Source of the DNA: Ornithinimicrobium faecis
GTDB lineage: Bacteria; Actinomycetota; Actinomycetes; Actinomycetales; Dermatophilaceae
DNA: 64,000 nt
NCBI RefSeq assembly: GCF_023923225.1
Contig: NZ_CP099489.1
Span: forward strand, 1,178,001 to 1,242,000
Direction of reading: 5' to 3'
The notes beneath the pieces were generated by a model. The model made no database searches. It saw nothing but the letters and a program-made list of their open reading frames with translations, and had not been told where the DNA came from. Shown piece by piece: positions 56,878 through 64,000 of this stretch (position 1 is the stretch's first letter; each line of letters opens with the position of its first letter). The translations under genes were made by a program, and so were the position numbers.

Positions 56878-59406
56878 TCAGGAGCGTGGCGCCGCTGGGA
56901 TGAGGCGCTGTCCCTCCTGGGTGTGGGCCCCGACGACGGGCGTTGCGGGGAGGATCCCGTCGACGCGTGGACCCATGCCGTCCAGGGGCACAACGACCTC
57001 CTGATCGCCCACGGGCACGCGCGTGCCGCGCACCTCGACCTCGATCGGATCGCCCTCGGCCACGCGCAGGCAGATCTCGTCGGGCCGCACGGTGACATGC
57101 AGCCTGGCGCCCTGCCAACCAAGGCGGAAACCCAGCTCGGGCCACGAGGACGGCAGGCGGGGGTCAAAAGTCAGCACGCCAGCGTGGTCGCGCATCCCGC
57201 CGAACCCAGCGACCAGGCCGGCCCACACGCCACCGGTCGAGGCCACATGCACCCCGTCGGACGTGTTCTTGTGCCGGTCATCCAGGTCGACGAACAGCCC
57301 GTCATAGAAATAGCGCAGGGCCATCTCGTGATAGCCCACCTCGGCGGCCACGATGGACTGCACCACCGCAGACAACGTCGAGTCACCCGTGGTGATCGGG
57401 TCGTAGTACTCAAAGTTGGCGCGCTTCTCCTGAGCGGTGAAGGAGTGACCCGCCAGATACATCGCCAACACCACATCGGCCTGCTTGAGCACCTGGAAGC
57501 GATAGATCACCAGCGGGTGGAAGTGCAGCAGCAGCGGGTGCTTCTCCGGTGGCGTCTGCGGCAGGTCCCACACCTCGCGCTCAAGGAAGTGCAGATCCTG
57601 GGGGTGAACACTCAGCTCGGCGTCGAACGGGATGAACATCCCCTCCGCTGCGCGCTGCCACTCCGAGATCTCCGCGTCGTCCAGCTGGAGCCGGGCGACT
57701 GCCCGCTCATAGTCGCGCGGGTCAGACTCGCGCAGCTCGGTGACGGCCGCCGCCGCGTTGGCCAGGTTCTCTCGTGCCATCACGTTGGTGAACAGGTTGT
57801 CGTTGACCACCGTCGTGTATTCATCCGGCCCGGTGACGCCGTGGATGTGGAAGTCCTCGGAGCCGTTGATGGACCAGAAGCCCAGGTCGGCCCACATGCG
57901 GGCGGTCTCGACCAGCATGTCGAGGCCCTCGCGCAACAGGAAAGCCCGGTCGCCGGTGGCCCGGACATACTGCATCAGGGCATGGGCCACGTCGGCGTTG
58001 ATGTGATACTGCGCCGTCCCAGCGGCGAAGTATGCCGAGGCCTCCGCCCCGTTGATCGTGCGCCACGGGAACAGCGCCCCGTCCTGACTCATGTCGCGTG
58101 CGCGGGAACGGGCGGCATCGAGCATGTTGTGCCGGAAGCGCAGCGCGCTGCGCGCGGCCTGGGGCGCCGTGTAGGTCAGGAACGGCATCACATAGATCTC
58201 GGTGTCCCAGAAGTAGTGACCGCCGTAGCCGGACCCACTCACGCCCTTGGCCGGAACCCCGCTGCCGTCGGCGCGGGCGGAGGCCTGGGCCAGCTGGAAC
58301 AGGTTCCACCGCACCGCCTGCTGGACCTCGGGCTGGCCAGGGGTGGTCACATCGCAGCGGGTCCAGAAGTCGTCCAGCCAGGCCCGCTGGTCGGCGTGCA
58401 GGTGGGCCATGCCGTCGCCGCGCACCCGGTCCAGTGTCCGCAGGCAGCGGTCGGAGAGCTCCCGCACCGGGACGCCACGAGAGGTGTGGTAGGTGACGAA
58501 CTTCTCCAGGTGGATCGTGGAGCCCTCCTTGGCGTCGATCCGGAAGACGTGCTTGGCGCTGTCCTCCTCGGCGATGATCTCCTCGGAGTGCTCGTTGTCG
58601 GTCTCCAGCACGTGCTCGGTGGCGACGGCCAGGGTCATCCGCGACTGGTGGCAGACATAGCCGAGCACCGCGCGTCCATCCCCGACCCAGCTCTTCTGGG
58701 GATCCAGCACCCGCCGGTCGAAGGTCTCGGCCTTGCGTGGGTCACCGCCCTCACCCATCGCGGCCGACTTCACGTGGTATTCGTCGAAGCCGTCCTGCCG
58801 GTTCAGCAGCTGGCTGGAGATCACGATGGGCGCATCGCCATCGAGCATCTCCAGGTCCATCGTCATCAGGGCCAGGTGACGCTCGGTGAAGGACACCATC
58901 CGGGTCGTGGTCACCCGCACCCGCTTGCCCGACGAGGTCCGCCAGATCAGCTCGCGGCGCAGCATGCCATCGCGAAAGTCCAGGGAGCGCTCATAGGTCT
59001 CCAGGTCGGCCTGAGCCAGCAGCAGCGGCTCGTCCTCGACATAGAGCTTGATGACCTTGGGATCGGGCACATTGACGATCGTCTGCCCGACGCGGGCCAG
59101 GCCGAAGGCGTCCTCGGCGTGCTGGATGTCCCACGTCTCGTGGAAGCCGTTGACGAAGGTGCCGTGGGTGTGCGTGTCGCGGCCCTCCTCGACGTTGCCG
59201 CGCAGACCGAGATAGCCGTTGCCGACGGCAAAGATGGTCTCGGTGACGCCGAGATCTGCTCCGCTGTAGGCACTCTCGACCAGACGCCACTCATCGGCCG
59301 GGAACCGGGAGCGGTCCATCGGGTCGACGGGAGGGTCCACCAGGGGGCGCTGGTGCTGCCCGGAGTGCACCGCGCCCTCGCTGCCGGGGTGAGGTGTCTG
59401 CGTCAT
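56878..59406 (-). CDS. GH65 disaccharide phosphorylase
   Basis: The 842-residue enzyme belongs to glycoside hydrolase family 65, inverting phosphorylases that split maltose, trehalose, kojibiose or nigerose with phosphate to give beta-glucose 1-phosphate. Landmarks are AVGNGYLGLRGNVEEGRD at the N terminus, the catalytic glutamate in HIHGVTGPDEYTTVVNDN, LLHFHPLVIYRFQVLKQADV, and a C-terminal beta-sandwich. Which disaccharide is used cannot be read. The ATG overlaps the stop of the HAD gene (ATGA), and the HAD enzyme would convert the product, so the two form a pathway unit. Confidence 0.94.
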   Translation of the reverse strand: MTQTPHPGSEGAVHSGQHQRPLVDPPVDPMDRSRFPADEWRLVESAYSGADLGVTETIFAVGNGYLGLRGNVEEGRDTHTHGTFVNGFHETWDIQHAEDAFGLARVGQTIVNVPDPKVIKLYVEDEPLLLAQADLETYERSLDFRDGMLRRELIWRTSSGKRVRVTTTRMVSFTERHLALMTMDLEMLDGDAPIVISSQLLNRQDGFDEYHVKSAAMGEGGDPRKAETFDRRVLDPQKSWVGDGRAVLGYVCHQSRMTLAVATEHVLETDNEHSEEIIAEEDSAKHVFRIDAKEGSTIHLEKFVTYHTSRGVPVRELSDRCLRTLDRVRGDGMAHLHADQRAWLDDFWTRCDVTTPGQPEVQQAVRWNLFQLAQASARADGSGVPAKGVSGSGYGGHYFWDTEIYVMPFLTYTAPQAARSALRFRHNMLDAARSRARDMSQDGALFPWRTINGAEASAYFAAGTAQYHINADVAHALMQYVRATGDRAFLLREGLDMLVETARMWADLGFWSINGSEDFHIHGVTGPDEYTTVVNDNLFTNVMARENLANAAAAVTELRESDPRDYERAVARLQLDDAEISEWQRAAEGMFIPFDAELSVHPQDLHFLEREVWDLPQTPPEKHPLLLHFHPLVIYRFQVLKQADVVLAMYLAGHSFTAQEKRANFEYYDPITTGDSTLSAVVQSIVAAEVGYHEMALRYFYDGLFVDLDDRHKNTSDGVHVASTGGVWAGLVAGFGGMRDHAGVLTFDPRLPSSWPELGFRLGWQGARLHVTVRPDEICLRVAEGDPIEVEVRGTRVPVGDQEVVVPLDGMGPRVDGILPATPVVGAHTQEGQRLIPAAPRS

Positions 59407-60125
59407 CAGCGGTCTCCGATCAGTTCGGCGAGATCCTGCACAACCACCTCGGCACCCTGGTCGCTCAGCGCCTGCGCTCCGGCCCCGCGGTCGACTCCGA
59501 CGACCAGGCCGAAGTCGCCGGCAGCGCCGGCCTGCACGCCACTGATCGCATCCTCCAGCACCACGGCCCGTGAGCTGGGCACGCCCAGCTGCTCCGCGGC
59601 ATACGTGTAGGTGTCTGGCCGGGGCTTGCCCGGCAGCTGCCGCTGCGCGGCGACCGCACCGTCCACGACGACCGGGAACCGGTCGGCGATGCCGGCCGCC
59701 GCCAGGACCTCCGGTGCGTTCTTGGAGGAGGAGACCACCGCCATCGCAACCCCTCGCGACTCGAGGTGGTCCAGCAGAGCCAGCGACCCGGCATACGCCG
59801 TGATGCCCTCGCTGCGCAGCACCTGCGTGAACAACTCGTTCTTGCGGTTGCCGAGCCCGCACACGGTCTGCTCGCTCGAGGAGTCCTCGGGGCTGCCGTG
59901 GGGGAGCTCGATGTCCCGGGAGGCGAGCATCGCGGCGACGCCCTCATAGCGCGGTTTGCCGTCGATGTGCGCGAAATAGTCGGCCTGGGTGTAGGGCTTG
60001 CTGACCCCGCGCGAGGTCAGGAAATCGGTGAACATCCGCTCCCAGGCGCGCATGTGCACCTCGGCCGTCGGCGTCAGGACACCATCGAGATCGAACAGGG
60101 CTGCGTCATAGTCGTCCCACTGCAC
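59406..60125 (-). CDS. Beta-phosphoglucomutase-family HAD protein
   Basis: The 239-residue HAD enzyme begins YDAALFDLDGVLTPTAEVH (nucleophile and acid aspartates) and has a cap domain, VVSSSKNAPEVL, GKPRPDTYTYAAEQLG with the lysine, and VVLEDAISGVQAG for magnesium. It fits beta-phosphoglucomutases, converting beta-glucose 1-phosphate to glucose 6-phosphate. Coupling to the GH65 phosphorylase supports that. The GTG at 60125 is used; another GTG 15 codons upstream is possible. Confidence 0.9.
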   Translation of the reverse strand: MQWDDYDAALFDLDGVLTPTAEVHMRAWERMFTDFLTSRGVSKPYTQADYFAHIDGKPRYEGVAAMLASRDIELPHGSPEDSSSEQTVCGLGNRKNELFTQVLRSEGITAYAGSLALLDHLESRGVAMAVVSSSKNAPEVLAAAGIADRFPVVVDGAVAAQRQLPGKPRPDTYTYAAEQLGVPSSRAVVLEDAISGVQAGAAGDFGLVVGVDRGAGAQALSDQGAEVVVQDLAELIGDR

Positions 60126-60182
60126 GCGCCCCACCCTAGGGGAGACCCTCGGGTGGGGCGCGATGCGCACGGGACCGGTCGT

Positions 60183-61835
60183 TCAGTCGGTGTAGTAGTT
60201 GAAGGTGGCGAAGGCCTGGTCCAGGGCGAGGACGTCGCGGTCGTGGATCATCTGCACGATCAGCAGCGCGGTGAACGAGGCGTCGTTGGGCGTGGCAGCG
60301 AGCACGACGATCTGGTTGCCGGACCCGCCGCAGTCGCTGTATTGGTGGTAGTGGCCGGTGTAGAGCCCGTCGCTGTAGTCACTGAGCCCGTCGTCGGTGC
60401 AGCCGTCCGCGAACTCCATCGAGTCGATCAGGCCGACGAGGTCGTCGGTCGTGTCCACGCCCATATAGATCAGACCGGGCTCGCTCCAGGTGTTCTCGAA
60501 GGCGTCGACGTCGGCCGCGGCGGCGATGTAGGGCAGACCCGCCTCGCCGTAGGGCGAGGTCACCCGGTCCGTCCACTCGGCGGGCACCTCGACCAGGATT
60601 GACTCGGTGTCGTCCACGACCGACTCGTAGGCGTAGGCGGACTCGCCGCCCTCAGCGACCTCGTCGCCCAACTCCTGGACGAAGGACATCACCGGCTGGA
60701 TCGCGGCGTCCTCCTGGATCGGGTTGTTGAGCTCGCCGCGCAGCACCTCACCGGTGTCGTAGCGCAGCACCTCGATGGAGACCGGGGTGTCCTCACCGGA
60801 CGTGCGCAGGACGTCGCAATACTCCGCCATGCTCCCGTCGGGAGCCATCGGCAGCCCGTTGAGGGTGGTGATGATGTCGCCCGGGACCACCTTGGCGCGC
60901 GCGGCCGGCGACCCAGCCTTGACGCCGCTCACCCACAGACCGGTGATGTCCTGGCTCTCGTCGTAGACCGGGGTGGCGTTGACGCCGAGGGCCTCGAAGT
61001 CACCGTCGCGCAGCTCCTCGACCACGCTCTGGGCCAGCAGGTGGTCGATCGCATACTGCTGACGGACCATGTCCTCGGGCAGGAAGCCAGAGAAGTGGAT
61101 CCCGGTCACCTGGCCGTCGGTGTTGAGCAGCGGTCCTCCGGAGTTGCCGGGGTGAGCCGCAGCGTCATGCTCCATGGAGTGATCGACCGAGGCCCAGGTC
61201 AGCTCCTCGCTGGAGGCCTGTGCCTTCGAGACGATGCCGCGCGTCAGCGTGTATTCGGGGTCGCCGAGCGGGAAGCCCGCGACGTAGATCTCCTGCCCGA
61301 CCGCCACCGGGTCCGATGACCAGGACAGGTGCGGCAGCGGCTCGGGCTCGCTGATGTCGATCAGGGCGAGGTCGTTGCACTCGGAGGCGCCGACGACGCG
61401 GGCGTTGTAGCTGCGGGTCGTGTCGCCGCCGATGAAGACCTCGAGCGTGGCGGCGCCGGTGACCACGTGGTTGTTGGTCACGGCCAGCCCGTCCGAGCTG
61501 ATCAGGAATCCGCTGCCGGAGCCGCCCCCGACATAGTTGCCGAACTCCGGGTGGCGCATGCCGCCGGTCGCCCGGATCTGCACGACCGCGGGCTGGGCGT
61601 CCAGGTGGGAGGTGATGGTGGAGACGCCCGCGTCGGCGGGAGCGGCGGTGATCGGTGCCTGGTCGGGCTCGGCGGACTGCTGCTCGGCGTCGGCGGGTGC
61701 CGCGGTGGTCGCGTCCTGGGTCGCGGTGGCCTCGACCGTGACGGTCTCGACAGCAGGGGTGTTGCCACCGCCACACGCAGCGAGCACTGCGAGCAGGGGG
61801 ACGGCGGCGGTGAGGGCAATGGTGTTGCGGTGCAC
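60183..61835 (-). CDS. S1C trypsin-like protease with PDZ domain, lipoprotein
   Basis: The 550-residue secreted protease starts with a lipoprotein signal (VHRNTIALTAAVPLLAVLAACG). A Thr/Ala linker follows, then the DegP-like protease domain with histidine in VTNNHVVTGAATLEV, aspartate in CNDLALIDI and serine in HPGNSGGPLLN. A PDZ domain (GVKAGSPAARAKVVPGDIITT) is followed by a C-terminal region of about 180 residues with two paired cysteine regions and no known fold, larger than usual for DegP. The GTG start follows AGGAG. It is probably a cell-envelope quality-control protease. Confidence 0.93.
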   Translation of the reverse strand: MHRNTIALTAAVPLLAVLAACGGGNTPAVETVTVEATATQDATTAAPADAEQQSAEPDQAPITAAPADAGVSTITSHLDAQPAVVQIRATGGMRHPEFGNYVGGGSGSGFLISSDGLAVTNNHVVTGAATLEVFIGGDTTRSYNARVVGASECNDLALIDISEPEPLPHLSWSSDPVAVGQEIYVAGFPLGDPEYTLTRGIVSKAQASSEELTWASVDHSMEHDAAAHPGNSGGPLLNTDGQVTGIHFSGFLPEDMVRQQYAIDHLLAQSVVEELRDGDFEALGVNATPVYDESQDITGLWVSGVKAGSPAARAKVVPGDIITTLNGLPMAPDGSMAEYCDVLRTSGEDTPVSIEVLRYDTGEVLRGELNNPIQEDAAIQPVMSFVQELGDEVAEGGESAYAYESVVDDTESILVEVPAEWTDRVTSPYGEAGLPYIAAAADVDAFENTWSEPGLIYMGVDTTDDLVGLIDSMEFADGCTDDGLSDYSDGLYTGHYHQYSDCGGSGNQIVVLAATPNDASFTALLIVQMIHDRDVLALDQAFATFNYYTD

Positions 61836-62076
61836 GAGATGAGCTCCTGGGAAGGAAGGGGTTCGGTGGACCGTCCCCCCAGCTGAACGCCTGGGTCCGA
61901 TCCCGGCCCGACAAGGAGCGGGGCCACTAGCGAACCTAGAGATGGCGTGGCATGCTCCGCGTCGGCCTCGAGGATGATCACGGTGGCACGGGCGGGTGCG
62001 CGGGATCGGTCTGGAGGATGACGCCCTGTGGACAGGATTCGTCGCCGTGTCATGGCTGGACCGTAGGTTGGCCCGT

Positions 62077-64000
62077 ATGACTACTGAGGCGCTGCAAGCA
62101 CTCCGACGGCTCGTCGGGCGAGACGACGCCGACTTCCGGGACGGGCAGTTCGAGGCCGTCGAGGCGCTGGTCGAGCGTCGGGAGCGGGTTCTGGTGGTGC
62201 AGCGCACCGGGTGGGGCAAGTCGGCCGTCTATTTCGTGGCGACGGCACTGCGGCGCGCGCAGGGCGCGGGCCCGACCATCATCGTCTCGCCGCTGCTGGC
62301 CCTGATGCGCGACCAGATCGAGGCGGCCCGGCGCGCGGGCATCAACGCCGTGTCGATGAACTCGGCCAACGCCGAGGAGTGGGGGCGGGTGCGCCAGGAG
62401 TTGGCCGACGACACCGTCGACGTGCTGCTGGTCAGCCCCGAGCGACTCAACAACCCGCGCTTTCGCGAGGAGCAGCTGCCCGATCTCGCCGCCCGCTGCG
62501 GCCTGCTGGTCGTCGACGAGGCGCACTGCATCAGTGACTGGGGCCACGACTTCCGCCCCGACTATCGCCGGATCCGCACGCTGCTGGCCGGGCTGCCCGC
62601 GGACACCCCCGTGCTGGCCACCACGGCCACGGCCAACGAGCGCGTGGTGCACGACGTCGTCGAGCAGCTGTCCGTCGGCGCCGACGGCTCGGCCCGTCAG
62701 GTCAGCACGATCCGTGGCCCGCTCGCCCGCGCCTCGCTGCGGCTGGGGGTCCTGGAGTTGGAGACCCCCGAGCGACGCATCGCCTGGTTGCTGGGGCACC
62801 TGGGCGACCTGCCCGGCAGCGGCATCGTTTATGCCCTGACCGTCTCTGCTGCAGAGGATCTCGCTGCCTCACTGACGCGGGCCGGGCACACCGTTTCGGC
62901 CTACACCGGTCGCACCGACCCGGCCGACCGGCTCGAGCTGGAGCGTCGGCTGCGCGACAACGAGGTCAAGGCCCTGGTCGCCACCAGTGCGCTGGGCATG
63001 GGCTTTGACAAGCCCGACCTCGGGTTCGTCGTCCACCTAGGGGCTCCGAGCTCCCCGGTGGCCTACTACCAACAGGTGGGTCGTGCCGGGCGCGCGACGG
63101 ACAACGCGGACGTCCTGCTCCTCCCGGGGGTGGAGGACCGCAACATCTGGGCCTACTTCGCCTCGGCTGCGATGCCGAAACAGGAGCAGGCCGACGCGGT
63201 GCTGACGGCGCTGGCCGGCTCCACCAAGCCCCTGTCGACCGCCGCGCTGGAGACCCAGGTCGATGTGCGGCGCACCCGCCTGGAGTTGCTGCTCAAGGTG
63301 CTCGACGTCGAGGGTGCCGTGGAGAAGGTGCAGGGCGGTTGGACCGGCACGGGTCAGCCGTGGACCTATGACGCCGAGCGTTATGAACGCGTCGCGGAGG
63401 CCCGTGAGCGTGAGCAGCAACTGATGCTGGACTATCAGCGCACCCAGACCTGCCGGATGGCGTTCCTGCAGGAGACACTCGACGATGCAACCGCAGCCCC
63501 GTGCGGACGGTGCGACAACTGTGCCGGCCCGTGGTTCCCCACCGAGATCCCGGCCGACGCGATCGACCTTGCGCTGGGTCAGCTGGCCCGGGTCGGTGTG
63601 CCGGTGGAGGCACGCGCCCAGTGGCCCACTGGCATGGACCGCCTCGGTGTGCCGGTCCGGGGCAAGATCGCTCCCGCCGAGTCGATGAGCACCGGCCGAG
63701 CCCTGGCCCGCGTCTCCGACCTGGGGTGGGGTCAACGGGTGCGCGAGCTCGTCCAGGGGCCCGACACCGCGGTGCCGGGCCAGATCGTCAACGCCGTCAC
63801 CAAGGTGCTAGCCGACTGGGACTGGGCACAGCGGCCGGTCGCCATCGTGTCCGTGCCCTCCCGCCAGCGCCCGGAGCTGGTCACCTCCCTGGCGCGCAGC
63901 ATCAGCGAGCTGGGCCGACTGCCCTATCTGGGCGAGTTGACGACACCGAACGGTGGGCCGACGGGGGAGTCGGGCGGCAACAGCGCCTTCCGACTCGCAG
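62077..64000 (+). CDS. RecQ-type DEAD/DEAH-box helicase (3' end beyond window)
   Basis: A superfamily 2 helicase; 641 codons are visible and the frame is open at the window end. Walker A-like QRTGWGKSAVYFVATAL, DEAH box LVVDEAHCISDWGHDFRPDY, SPLLALMRDQIEAARRAGI, TSALGMGFDKPDLGFVVHLG and QVGRAGR are in order, then the RecQ zinc motif with CRMAFLQE and CGRCDNC. The last visible part (PVAIVSVPSRQRPELVTSLA) resembles the phosphoribosyltransferase-like C-terminal domain of large actinobacterial RecQ-like proteins. The ATG at 62077 begins MTTEALQAL. Divergent from the S1C protease gene. Confidence 0.92.
   Translation, partial: MTTEALQALRRLVGRDDADFRDGQFEAVEALVERRERVLVVQRTGWGKSAVYFVATALRRAQGAGPTIIVSPLLALMRDQIEAARRAGINAVSMNSANAEEWGRVRQELADDTVDVLLVSPERLNNPRFREEQLPDLAARCGLLVVDEAHCISDWGHDFRPDYRRIRTLLAGLPADTPVLATTATANERVVHDVVEQLSVGADGSARQVSTIRGPLARASLRLGVLELETPERRIAWLLGHLGDLPGSGIVYALTVSAAEDLAASLTRAGHTVSAYTGRTDPADRLELERRLRDNEVKALVATSALGMGFDKPDLGFVVHLGAPSSPVAYYQQVGRAGRATDNADVLLLPGVEDRNIWAYFASAAMPKQEQADAVLTALAGSTKPLSTAALETQVDVRRTRLELLLKVLDVEGAVEKVQGGWTGTGQPWTYDAERYERVAEAREREQQLMLDYQRTQTCRMAFLQETLDDATAAPCGRCDNCAGPWFPTEIPADAIDLALGQLARVGVPVEARAQWPTGMDRLGVPVRGKIAPAESMSTGRALARVSDLGWGQRVRELVQGPDTAVPGQIVNAVTKVLADWDWAQRPVAIVSVPSRQRPELVTSLARSISELGRLPYLGELTTPNGGPTGESGGNSAFRLA

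Overview
The window is about 70% G+C, with GTG and ATG starts and many ATGA/GTGA gene overlaps. Its gene content points to an actinobacterium: a PccB-type acyl-CoA carboxylase with a small epsilon subunit, MutA/MutB/MeaB, a GtrA-PurK-PurE neighbourhood, lexA divergent from a LysM gene, F420/PPOX-type proteins, and a c-di-AMP riboswitch in front of an NlpC/P60 hydrolase. The protein style suggests the Intrasporangiaceae/Ornithinimicrobiaceae area. That placement is inference; no rRNA or tRNA is visible to fix it.

Layout. 0-9 kb: housekeeping and hypothetical genes (DinB, DUF998, transglutaminase-like, MerR, DUF885, F420/PPOX, MOSC, DUF2200, hydrolase lipoprotein, Uma2). 9.2-14 kb: acyl-CoA carboxylase beta and epsilon, a flavin amine oxidase, biotin protein ligase and an enoyl-CoA hydratase. 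14-18.5 kb: a two-component system, an MFS exporter, a PLP dehydratase and GtrA. 18.6-25.8 kb: purK-purE, then the methylmalonyl-CoA mutase operon mutA-mutB-meaB. The carboxylase and mutase clusters together fit propionyl-CoA/methylmalonyl-CoA metabolism.

25.9-31.7 kb is an accessory island of visibly lower G+C between two core genes (meaB and leuS). It holds an IS4-like relic, a two-gene unit (a protein with a thioredoxin-like head and a 74-residue tail containing 18 cysteines, plus a small membrane protein), a decayed IS21-family element with recognisable ends, and the fused remains of a lipoprotein gene and a ribbon-helix-helix antitoxin-like gene. The cysteine-rich unit is the best candidate here for an undescribed system.

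31.9-44.2 kb: leuS behind a leucine-codon leader peptide and terminator, degV, a cell-wall hydrolase under a c-di-AMP riboswitch, a metal-stress-type cluster (DUF305 lipoprotein, sensor kinase, response regulator, CueP-like lipoprotein) whose promoters share an 11-bp-spaced direct repeat, and the DNA-uptake pair comEA-comEC. 44.3-54.7 kb: an autoregulated-looking winged-helix/membrane protein operon with twin perfect palindromes, Sir2, LysR, AIM24, class V aminotransferase-like, patatin, LuxR and PRC-barrel genes. 54.7-64 kb: lexA and its divergent SOS-type LysM partner, a GH65 phosphorylase with a beta-phosphoglucomutase-like HAD protein, an S1C protease lipoprotein, and a RecQ-type helicase that runs off the window.

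Four intergenic tandem arrays, all with an exact 32-bp period, recur at 3.1, 20.4, 20.7 and 47.9 kb. Three of them start immediately after a stop codon. They belong to one or two interspersed repeat families.
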